Source: Acrocarpospora catenulata
GTDB lineage: Bacteria; Actinomycetota; Actinomycetes; Streptosporangiales; Streptosporangiaceae
DNA: 52,305 nucleotides
Assembly: GCF_018476525.1 (NCBI RefSeq)
Contig: NZ_JAHCST010000066.1
Location: forward strand, 1 to 52,305
Direction of reading: 5' to 3'
The notes beneath the pieces are model-generated. The model was not told the origin of the DNA. It made no database searches and saw only the letters and a program-made list of their open reading frames with translations. How positions within the stretch are numbered: position 1 is the stretch's first letter; each line of letters begins with the position of its first letter. The translations under genes were made by a program, and so were the position numbers. This document shows, one piece after another, positions 44,745 to 51,505 of the stretch.

Positions 44745-46262
44745 ATGACGGTACGGCGGGTGATGGGCATCGAGACCGAGTACGGCATCGCCGTGCCCGG
44801 TCAGCCGGGAGCGAACGCGATGGTGACCTCCTCGCAGGTCGTCAACGCGTACCTGGCGGCCTCGGCCGCGCGCGCCCGGCGGGCCCGGTGGGACTTCGAG
44901 GAGGAGAACCCGCTCCGCGACGCCCGGGGTTTCGACCTGGCCCGGGAGGCGGCCGACTCCAGCCAGCTCACCGACGAGGACCTTGGCCTGGCCAACGTGA
45001 TCCTCACCAACGGGGCACGGTTGTACGTCGACCACGCCCATCCGGAGTACTCGACCCCCGAGTGCACCAATCCGCGCGCGGCGGTGATCTGGGACAAGGC
45101 GGGCGAGCGGGTCATGCACGACGCGGCGCTCCGCGCCTCCGGCATGCCCGGCAACGCGCCCATCCAGCTCTACAAGAACAACACCGACAGCAAGGGCGCC
45201 TCCTACGGCTGCCACGAGAACTACCTGATGCGGCGGGCCACCCCGTTCGCCGACATCGTCCGGCACCTGACCCCGTTCTTCGTCTCCCGGCAGGTGGTGT
45301 GCGGGGCCGGCAAGGTGGGCATCGGGCAGGACTCCCGCGGCGACGGCTTCCAGATCAGCCAGCGTGCCGACTTCTTCGAGGTCGAGGTGGGCCTGGAGAC
45401 CACGCTGAAGCGCCCGATCATCAACACCCGGGACGAGCCGCACGCCGACCCCGAGAAGTACCGCCGGCTGCACGTGATCATCGGCGACGCGAACATGTCG
45501 GAGATCTCCACGTACCTGAAGCTGGGCTCGACCGCGCTGGTGCTGGCGATGATCGAGGACGGCTTTCTCACCGCGGACCTGTCGGTGGAGTCCCCGGTCG
45601 CCGCGCTGCGCGCCGTCTCCCACGACCCCTCCTGCAAGTACGAGATCCCGCTGCGCAACGGCCGGAAGATGACCGCCGTGCAGCTCCAGATGGAGTACCT
45701 GGAGCAGGCCCGCAAGTACGTCGAGGACCGGTACGGCGCCGGCCTGGACGACATGACCAAGGACGTGCTGAACCGCTGGGAGTCGGTGCTGACCCGGCTG
45801 GCGGAGGACCCGATGCAGCTCTCCCGGGAGCTGGACTGGGTGGCCAAGCTGGAGCTCCTGGAGGGCTACCGGACCCGCGACAAGCTGCCCTGGTCGCACC
45901 CCCGGCTCCAGCTGGTGGACCTCCAGTACGCCGACATCCGCCCCGACCGGGGCCTGTACAACCGCCTGGTGGCCCGTGGCCGCATGCAGCGCCTGGTGAC
46001 CGAGGAGGAGGTGGAGCGGGCCATCGAGACCCCGCCCACCGACACCCGGGCCTACTTCCGGGGCCGCTGCCTGAGGCAGTACAGCGAGTCGGTGGCGGCG
46101 GCCTCCTGGGACTCGGTGATCTTCGACATCCCCGGGCGCGAATCGCTCCAGCGGGTGCCGACCCTGGAGCCGCTGCGGGGCACCAAGGCCCACGTGGGCG
46201 ACCTGCTGGACCGCTGCCGCACGGCGGCGGACCTCGTGGCGGCCCTCACCGGCGAAGGGTGA
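44745..46262 (+). CDS. dop: Pup deamidase/depupylase Dop
   Basis: A 505-residue glutamine-synthetase-like enzyme that converts the C-terminal Gln of Pup to Glu and removes Pup from substrates. The N-terminal GIETEYGI motif and the catalytic-Asp region [13 protein letters not shown] (D96) are intact. The Dop-specific loop after residue 40 ([17 protein letters not shown]) distinguishes it from PafA. ATP and Mg-binding blocks such as [14 protein letters not shown] and CHENYL are present. I chose the ATG at 44745 over the GTG two codons upstream. Pup, PrcB and PrcA genes, which usually follow dop, are absent from this window. Confidence 0.96.
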   Translation: MTVRRVMGIETEYGIAVPGQPGANAMVTSSQVVNAYLAASAARARRARWDFEEENPLRDARGFDLAREAADSSQLTDEDLGLANVILTNGARLYVDHAHPEYSTPECTNPRAAVIWDKAGERVMHDAALRASGMPGNAPIQLYKNNTDSKGASYGCHENYLMRRATPFADIVRHLTPFFVSRQVVCGAGKVGIGQDSRGDGFQISQRADFFEVEVGLETTLKRPIINTRDEPHADPEKYRRLHVIIGDANMSEISTYLKLGSTALVLAMIEDGFLTADLSVESPVAALRAVSHDPSCKYEIPLRNGRKMTAVQLQMEYLEQARKYVEDRYGAGLDDMTKDVLNRWESVLTRLAEDPMQLSRELDWVAKLELLEGYRTRDKLPWSHPRLQLVDLQYADIRPDRGLYNRLVARGRMQRLVTEEEVERAIETPPTDTRAYFRGRCLRQYSESVAAASWDSVIFDIPGRESLQRVPTLEPLRGTKAHVGDLLDRCRTAADLVAALTGEG

Positions 46263-46270
46263 CGACCGGC

Positions 46271-46306
46271 ACGCGCCGGCAGGGAGAGTAGGCCCGGCCG
46301 GCGCGT
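46271..46306 (+). terminator. Hairpin after dop
   Basis: ACGCGCCGGC (46271-46280) pairs perfectly with GCCGGCGCGT (46297-46306) around a 16-nt loop, 8 bp past the dop stop. It has no U-tract. Confidence 0.55.
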
Positions 46307-46328
46307 CGCGAACTACGCGGCAGCGGCC

Positions 46329-46510
46329 CTAACCAAGGTGCCGCGTGAAGAACCGCACCGAGCTGCCGGTCTCGAACTCGGGGATCTCCTCAGGATCAGG
46401 GGACGAGTTCCGATGGCGTCTTCCGGCGTCCACAGCACACCGGGGATCTCGCCGAGGGTGAACAGTTGTTCGGTGACGCCGTCCGACGACGTCTGGGAGG
46501 TGAACCGCAA
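46329..46510 (-). pseudogene. Alpha/beta-hydrolase remnant with internal deletion
   Basis: The start (TTG at 46510) reads MRFTSQTSSDGV, then EQLFTLGEIPGVLWTPEDA and GTRPLIL, which is the typical N-terminus of an actinobacterial alpha/beta hydrolase up to the strand before the oxyanion HGG motif. The sequence then jumps directly, and in a different frame, to EEIPEFETGSSVRFFTRHLG and a stop, which is the typical C-terminal end of the same family. About 200 central residues, including the catalytic Ser, Asp and His, are missing. It is therefore a deletion-fused pseudogene. It occupies the place where pup would be expected downstream of dop, though on the other strand. Confidence 0.7.
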
Positions 46511-46689
46511 AGCGTTTCACACCTTTCGGGATGCCTTCTGCGGGCGCTCCCTAGACCATGCGGGGGAGGGAGCCCCGACCTGTCACAGCGTTGATCGGTC
46601 TCACCTCCTCAGTTCGCGGCGATGCACGGCGACGCCGAAGGTATCAGCTTTGCCGTGACATGGCACATGCTTGACGGTTTTGTCCGTTC

Positions 46690-46832
46690 GGGATACGTTC
46701 CCGGTGAATTGTGGCGGCGTGAGGGAAATCCGGTGTAACTCCGGTGCGGTCGCGCCACTGTAACCCTTGCCCGAGCAAGGGGAGCCAGGTCACCACCCGC
46801 CACAGCACCGACTACAGGGACGCGAAATCCCA
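46690..46832 (+). ncRNA. Cobalamin riboswitch
   Basis: The conserved core is readable: GAGGGAAATCCGGTG, then a short P6-type hairpin (ACTCCGGTGCGGT) and the B12 box CGCGCCACTGT (about 46752-46762). It continues with a CCCTTGC...GCAAGGGG stem, GAGCCAGGTC, and ends near CGCGAAATCCC. It lies directly before cbtB, with the ribosome-binding site GAGGAGGT (46833-46840) immediately at its 3' edge. Adenosylcobalamin binding should therefore hide the ribosome-binding site and shut off cbtB and the downstream operon. Confidence 0.9.
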
Positions 46833-46847
46833 GAGGAGGTCCGTGGC

Positions 46848-47042
46848 GTGAGCCAGATCACGACCCCGCACACGCAACCCATTCCCCTTCGCCGCCTGGC
46901 CTGGTGGACGCTGGCCGTGCCGGTGCTCCTGCTGGTGGCCTACCTGGTCACCTTCGACCAGGGGGCGATCTCCCAGGCGGGGAACTACCTGCACGAACTC
47001 ATGCACGACGGGCGCCACCTGCTCGGCGTGCCCTGCCACTGA
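46848..47042 (+). CDS. cbtB: Cobalt transporter subunit CbtB
   Basis: A 64-residue protein with one transmembrane helix (about residues 20-40) and a short C-terminal tail with the metal-binding pattern HELMHDGRHLLGVPCH, typical of CbtB. With CbtA it forms a putative B12-regulated cobalt uptake system. The GTG at 46848 has AGGAGGT 7 nt upstream, at the edge of the riboswitch. The longer frame from 46767 would run through the riboswitch and is rejected. Confidence 0.9.
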   Translation: MSQITTPHTQPIPLRRLAWWTLAVPVLLLVAYLVTFDQGAISQAGNYLHELMHDGRHLLGVPCH

Positions 47043-47046
47043 CGCC

Positions 47047-47760
47047 ATGGTCCGCGTCCTTCTGGTCCGGGGTCTGCTCGCCGGACTGCTCGCCGGGTTC
47101 GCCGCCGGAATCTTCGCCTTCCTGGTCGGTGAGCCGTACGTCGACAGCGCCATCGCGCTCGAAGAAGCCGTCGCAGGTGACGGCCACCACGCCGAGGAAC
47201 TGGTCAGCCGGGCCGGCCAGCAGGGCGGCCTGTTCCTGGCCACCGCCCTGTACGGCCTGGCCCTCGGCGGCCTGTTCGCCCTCGCCTACGCCTTCGCCCG
47301 GGGCCGGACCGGCCCACGCTCCGACCCCGCGCTGGCCGTCGCCCTCGCGGGGGCGGGGTTCGCGGCGGTAGTGCTGGTGCCTTTCGTGAAATATCCGGCC
47401 AACCCGCCTGCGGTGGGGGATCCGGCCACGATCGGGCAGCGCACCACGCTCTACCTGGTCGCCGTGGCGATCGGGCTGCTCGCGGTGGCCGCAGGGGCGG
47501 TCGCCCACCGGTTGGCCGGCGGGGCCGGTCCTCGCTCCTGGCTGGCCGGCGGGCTGGCGTTCCTGGTGCCGGTGGCGGTCTCCTGGGCGGTGCTCCCGGC
47601 GGTGGACGAGGTGGCCGAAGGCTTCCCCGCCAGCCTGCTGTGGAACTTCCGCCTGGCCTCGCTGGGCACCCAGGTGGTGCTCTGGGGGGCGCTGGGTGCC
47701 CTGTTCGCCTACCTCTCCTACCGGGCGGCGGCCCGGGCCGCGCAGCCGATCCCGGTCTGA
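47047..47760 (+). CDS. cbtA: Cobalt transporter subunit CbtA
   Basis: A 237-residue membrane protein with about five to six helices, beginning LLVRGLLAGLLAGFAAGIFAFLVGEPYVDSAIALE, of which the GEPYVDSAI segment is characteristic. The FVKYPANPPAVGDP loop is another CbtA hallmark. It is thought to carry Co2+ into the cell for B12 synthesis. It lies 4 bp after cbtB and is under the same riboswitch. Confidence 0.91.
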   Translation: MVRVLLVRGLLAGLLAGFAAGIFAFLVGEPYVDSAIALEEAVAGDGHHAEELVSRAGQQGGLFLATALYGLALGGLFALAYAFARGRTGPRSDPALAVALAGAGFAAVVLVPFVKYPANPPAVGDPATIGQRTTLYLVAVAIGLLAVAAGAVAHRLAGGAGPRSWLAGGLAFLVPVAVSWAVLPAVDEVAEGFPASLLWNFRLASLGTQVVLWGALGALFAYLSYRAAARAAQPIPV

Positions 47761-47763
47761 TCG

Positions 47764-48327
47764 GTGCGTGCCGCCCGGGTGACCCTGGTCGCCCATGCCC
47801 CGACTTATGCCCTCAAGGCGACTGCCTTCCCGTCTCCCGGCGATGACCTGGTGCGATTCCCGCAGGATGATCTTCCGGGAATTGTCGGTGCGGGATGGCA
47901 GGGTGTTCGTGGACCGGAGGAACGGTGCCGGGAGACGGCTCGCTTGCTGGGGGTGGAGGCCGCCACGGTCGAGGAGAGGCTGCGTGACTGCGATCACGGG
48001 CGGTGGCGGGGGCTCCCGCTGGCCGAGGTGGTGGCGGCGGAACCGGAGGGCGTCCGGCAATGGCTGGAGGATCCGGATTCGGCGCCCCACGGCGGTGAGC
48101 CGGTCAGCGCGGTGCTCCTCCGGGTGGGGGAGTGGCTGGCCACGCTGACGCCCGGGCGGTGGCTGGCGGTCACCCATCCCGGCCTGGTCCGGGCGGCCGT
48201 GGTCGTCGCGCTGGGCGCCCCCGCGGGGGCGTACCGGCGGGTGGACGTGCCACCGCTCGGCCGGGCCGAACTGACCGGTCTCGGCGGGCGGTGGAACCTC
48301 CGGCTTCCATTGAAAGGATCATGGTGA
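47764..48327 (+). CDS. Histidine-phosphatase-like protein of the cobalamin operon
   Basis: A 187-residue protein of phosphoglycerate-mutase fold. The position of the catalytic RHG reads LVAHAPT (residues 8-14): the arginine is replaced by alanine and the glycine by alanine, while the histidine stays. Other blocks (GPEERCRETA, LRDCDHGRWRG, AVTHPGLVRAAVV with the second His) are kept. CobC-type phosphatases act late in B12 assembly, and the operon context suggests such a role, but the altered active site leaves activity uncertain. The GTG starts 3 bp after cbtA. The 3' end overlaps the chelatase gene. Confidence 0.8.
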   Translation: MRAARVTLVAHAPTYALKATAFPSPGDDLVRFPQDDLPGIVGAGWQGVRGPEERCRETARLLGVEAATVEERLRDCDHGRWRGLPLAEVVAAEPEGVRQWLEDPDSAPHGGEPVSAVLLRVGEWLATLTPGRWLAVTHPGLVRAAVVVALGAPAGAYRRVDVPPLGRAELTGLGGRWNLRLPLKGSW

Positions 48328-50822
48328 CGTATCCGTTCAGCGCGGTCGTCGGGCTGGCCGATCTCAAGCTGGCGCTGGTGCTCAACGCGGTCTCGCCCCG
48401 GGTGGGCGGGGTGCTGGTGCGGGGTGAGAAGGGCACGGCCAAGTCCACGATCGTCCGCGCGCTGGCCGCGCTGCTCCCGCCCGTCGAGGTGGCCGACGGC
48501 TGCCGCTTCTCCTGCGACCCCTCGGCCCCCGACCCCGCCTGCCCCGACGCGCCGCACCCCGGTTCCGGTTCGGTACGGCCGGCCCGGCTGGTCGAACTAC
48601 CCGTCGGCGCCTCCGAGGACCGGCTGGCGGGCTCGCTCGACCTGGAACGCGCCCTCACCGAGGGAGTGAGGGCCTTCGAACCCGGCCTGCTCGCCGCCGC
48701 CCACCGCGGCGTGCTGTACGTGGACGAGGTCAACCTGCTCCACGACCACCTGGTCGACCTGCTCCTGGACGCCGCCGCCCTGGGCACCTGCTACGTCGAG
48801 CGCGAAGGCGTCTCGGTCCGGCACGCCGCGCGTTTCCTGCTCGCCGGGACCATGAACCCGGAGGAGGGGGAGCTGCGGCCCCAGTTGCTGGACCGGTTCG
48901 GGCTGACCGTGGAGGCCCGCGCCTCCCGGGACCCCGCCGAGCGGGCCGAGGTGATCCGGCGGCGGCTGGCCTACGAGCTGGATCCCGCCGGCTTCGCCGC
49001 CCGCTGGTCGGCGGCCGAGTCCGACCTGGCCCACCGCATCGCCTCGGCGCGGGCGCTGCTCCCCGGGGTCGTGCTCTCCGACTCCGCCGTCAAACAGATC
49101 GCCACCGTCTGCGCCGGCTTCGAGGTGGACGGCATGCGCGCCGACCTGGTCACCGCCCACGCGGCGCTGGCCCACGCGGCCTGGCACGGCCGCTCCCGGG
49201 TCACCTCCACCGACGTCCGCCAAGCGGCACGCCTGGCCCTGCCACATCGCCGCCGCCGCGACCCGTTCGACGCTCCCGGTCTGGACGAGGCCAAACTCGA
49301 CGAACTGCTCAGCGGCTTCGGCGACTACGACCCCGACGACGATCCTCCCGATCCCGGCGGCGGCCATCCGCCGGACTTCTCCGCCGAAGGTTCCGGTGGT
49401 TCCCCGGATCCTGTTGACGAGGCGGGGAGTGATTCCGGACCGCTTGGTCAAGCCTCGGATGACGGGGTTGGTGATCCTTCTGGTCACCGTGGGGCGTCGA
49501 CAGATGTCGATCTACTGGACCGCTCTCCAGAGCACGATCCCAGCTTCGGAGCCGACCCCAATCGGGGTGGTTCCACGCACGAGCCGGACGGGGAAGCGCT
49601 CCCCCCTGCGCCCGGGCGGGACGGAAACGTGACTCTGCCGCCGTCCGGACGGGACGGATACGTGACTCTGCCACCGTCCGGGCAGGACGGGGAGGCGCCT
49701 CTGCCGTCGTCTGGGCAGACGACGCCCGCCAGTGATCCGCCCTATCGGGCGCGGCTTTTCACCCTGCCGGGAATCGGGTCTGGAGCACCTGGACGCCGGT
49801 CACGGGCACGTACCCCGCACGGTCGTACCGTCGGGGCGCGGTTGCCTTCCGGCGGACGGGTCACCGCCATCCACTTGATGGCAACCCTCTGGGCCGCCGC
49901 ACCCCATCAGCGGCAACGTGAAGCGTTCTCGGCCGGAGGGGCCGATCCTGCGGCCGAAGGAGCTGGTTCCGCGACGGGAGGGGCCGATTTCGGGGTCGGA
50001 GGGGCTGGTTCCTTTGCGAGAGGGGTCGGAGGCGCCGGTTCCTTGGTGGGCGGGGTCGGTTCTGAAGTTGAAGGGGCTGGTTCCTTGGTGGGTGGGGTCG
50101 GTTCCGGGGTCGGAGGGACTGGTTCCTTTGCGAGAGGGGTCGGTTCCGAAGTTGAAGGCGCTGATTCTTTGGTGGGAGGAGTTGGTTCCGGGGTCGGAGG
50201 GGCTGGTTCTGCGGTCGGAAGGGGTGGGATCCGTATCGAGCGGTCCGACCTTCGCGAAGCCGTGCGTGAAGGGCGGGAAGGGAATCTGGTGCTGTTCGCC
50301 GTGGATGCCAGTGGATCGATGGCGGCTCGGCGTCGAATGGGGGCCGTGAAGGCGGCTGTGCTCAGTCTTCTGCTCGACGCCTACCAACGGCGCGACAAGG
50401 TCGGACTGATCACGTTCCGCGGGGAGACGGCTGAGCTGGTGCTTCCACCGACCTCCTCTGTCGAGGCAGGGGCTGCTCGCATGCGGGACCTGCGCACAGG
50501 AGGCCGCACCCCCCTCGCGGCAGGACTGCTCAAGGCAGCGGACGTGCTCCGGGTGGAACAGCTCCGCGACCTGGCCCGGCGGCCCCTCCTCGTGCTCGTA
50601 ACCGACGGCCGTGCCACCTCCGGCACCCTTGGCGAGATCCCCCTCGCCGCCGCCCGCCTGGCCGGAACCGCCACCGTCCTCGTCGACTGCGAAACCGGCC
50701 CCATCCGCCTGGGCCTGGCCGGCGCGCTGGCCGCCCACCTGAACGCCGCACTTGTCCACCTGGACGAACTGGCCCACGTCGGCCTGGCCCACGTAGTCCG
50801 CGCGAGCCGAAGCGCCGCCTGA
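48324..50822 (+). CDS. Putative cobaltochelatase/magnesium-chelatase-type fused I-D subunit
   Basis: An 832-residue AAA+/vWA protein for cobalt insertion into the corrin ring together with a CobN-type subunit, which is not in the window. The AAA domain (1-330) has Walker A GEKGTAKST, Walker B GVLYVDEVNLL and LLDRFGL. Residues about 340-660 are a low-complexity linker with GRDGYVTLPPS-type 11-residue repeats and Gly/Ser/Val-rich 14-residue repeats. The vWA domain (about 660-830) carries the MIDAS motif DASGSM and LVTDGRATSG. The start is either the ATG at 48321 or the GTG at 48324. The GTG has better spacing to GGA and makes a GTGA overlap. Confidence 0.88.
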   Translation: MTYPFSAVVGLADLKLALVLNAVSPRVGGVLVRGEKGTAKSTIVRALAALLPPVEVADGCRFSCDPSAPDPACPDAPHPGSGSVRPARLVELPVGASEDRLAGSLDLERALTEGVRAFEPGLLAAAHRGVLYVDEVNLLHDHLVDLLLDAAALGTCYVEREGVSVRHAARFLLAGTMNPEEGELRPQLLDRFGLTVEARASRDPAERAEVIRRRLAYELDPAGFAARWSAAESDLAHRIASARALLPGVVLSDSAVKQIATVCAGFEVDGMRADLVTAHAALAHAAWHGRSRVTSTDVRQAARLALPHRRRRDPFDAPGLDEAKLDELLSGFGDYDPDDDPPDPGGGHPPDFSAEGSGGSPDPVDEAGSDSGPLGQASDDGVGDPSGHRGASTDVDLLDRSPEHDPSFGADPNRGGSTHEPDGEALPPAPGRDGNVTLPPSGRDGYVTLPPSGQDGEAPLPSSGQTTPASDPPYRARLFTLPGIGSGAPGRRSRARTPHGRTVGARLPSGGRVTAIHLMATLWAAAPHQRQREAFSAGGADPAAEGAGSATGGADFGVGGAGSFARGVGGAGSLVGGVGSEVEGAGSLVGGVGSGVGGTGSFARGVGSEVEGADSLVGGVGSGVGGAGSAVGRGGIRIERSDLREAVREGREGNLVLFAVDASGSMAARRRMGAVKAAVLSLLLDAYQRRDKVGLITFRGETAELVLPPTSSVEAGAARMRDLRTGGRTPLAAGLLKAADVLRVEQLRDLARRPLLVLVTDGRATSGTLGEIPLAAARLAGTATVLVDCETGPIRLGLAGALAAHLNAALVHLDELAHVGLAHVVRASRSAA
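49617..49725 (+). repeat. 33-bp tandem repeats in the chelatase linker
   Basis: Three consecutive degenerate copies encode G(R/Q)DG-x-V/A-T/P-LPPS units of 11 residues, starting at GRDGNVTLPPS. Confidence 0.7.
49940..50229 (+). repeat. 42-bp tandem repeats in the chelatase linker
   Basis: About six degenerate copies of a 14-residue unit of the form AGSLVGGVGSEVEG, with variants SFARGVGS and SGVGG arranged as a higher-order 84-bp pattern. The frame remains open through to the vWA domain. Confidence 0.75.
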
Positions 50823-50876
50823 CGCGAGCCGAAGGGCCGCTTGAACTGACCCCCGTCCCGGCCGGAAAGAGGAACC

Positions 50877-51473
50877 ATGCCCCAGGGCAAACCCGAGCAC
50901 ACCCCGGACGACGGCCTGACCACCCGCCAGCGCCGCAACCGCCCCCTGCTTATCGTCCACACCGGCCCCGGCAAAGGAAAATCAACCGCCGCCTTCGGCC
51001 TAGCCCTCCGCGCCTGGAACCAGGGCTGGCCCATCGGCGTCTTCCAGTTCGTCAAATCCGCCAAATGGCGAATAGGCGAAGAACGCGCCCTCCAGACCCT
51101 CGGCGAACTCGGCCCCCCAGTCACCTGGCACAAAATGGGCGAAGGCTGGTCTTGGATCAAAAAATCCACCTCAGAATCCGACCACGCTGCCGACGCCCTC
51201 GAAGGCTGGTCCCAAATAAAACGAGACCTACTTTCCCAAACCTACCGCCTCCTGATCCTGGACGAATTCACCTACCCCATTAACTGGGGTTGGATCCCCA
51301 TAGATGACGTCCTGACCACCCTCTCCACCCGCCCCGGCACCCAACACATAGTAATAACCGGCCGAAACGCCCACCCCGCCCTCCTCTCCCAAGCCGACCT
51401 GGTAACCGAAATGATCAAACTAAAACACCCCATGGACACCGGCCAAAAAGGCCAAAAAGGCATCGAGTGGTAA
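50877..51473 (+). CDS. cobO: Cob(I)yrinic acid a,c-diamide adenosyltransferase (CobO/BtuR type)
   Basis: A 198-residue ATP:corrinoid adenosyltransferase that adds the upper adenosyl ligand in B12 synthesis. The reversed-type P-loop HTGPGKGKSTAAFG (28-41) and VFQFVKSAKWRIGEE are diagnostic. LLILDEFTYPINWGW holds the Walker B region, and GRNAHPALLSQADLVTEM follows. AAAGAGG about 5 nt upstream supports the ATG. The second half uses many A-ending codons (AAA, ATA, CTA, CGA) unlike its neighbours. CobB, the usual next gene, does not follow. Confidence 0.95.
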   Translation: MPQGKPEHTPDDGLTTRQRRNRPLLIVHTGPGKGKSTAAFGLALRAWNQGWPIGVFQFVKSAKWRIGEERALQTLGELGPPVTWHKMGEGWSWIKKSTSESDHAADALEGWSQIKRDLLSQTYRLLILDEFTYPINWGWIPIDDVLTTLSTRPGTQHIVITGRNAHPALLSQADLVTEMIKLKHPMDTGQKGQKGIEW

Positions 51474-51505
51474 TTGAAAGAGAGTGAATTCTGGCGGGTG
51501 CGAGT

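Noticed and set aside
46767-46847. Longer cbtB start
   Set aside because: It would translate the cobalamin riboswitch, and the strong ribosome-binding site is set for the GTG at 46848.
49800-50960. 386-codon minus-strand frame and 143-codon plus-strand frame across the chelatase linker
   Set aside because: Both arise because the tandem repeats lack stops in several frames. Only the main frame continues into the vWA domain.
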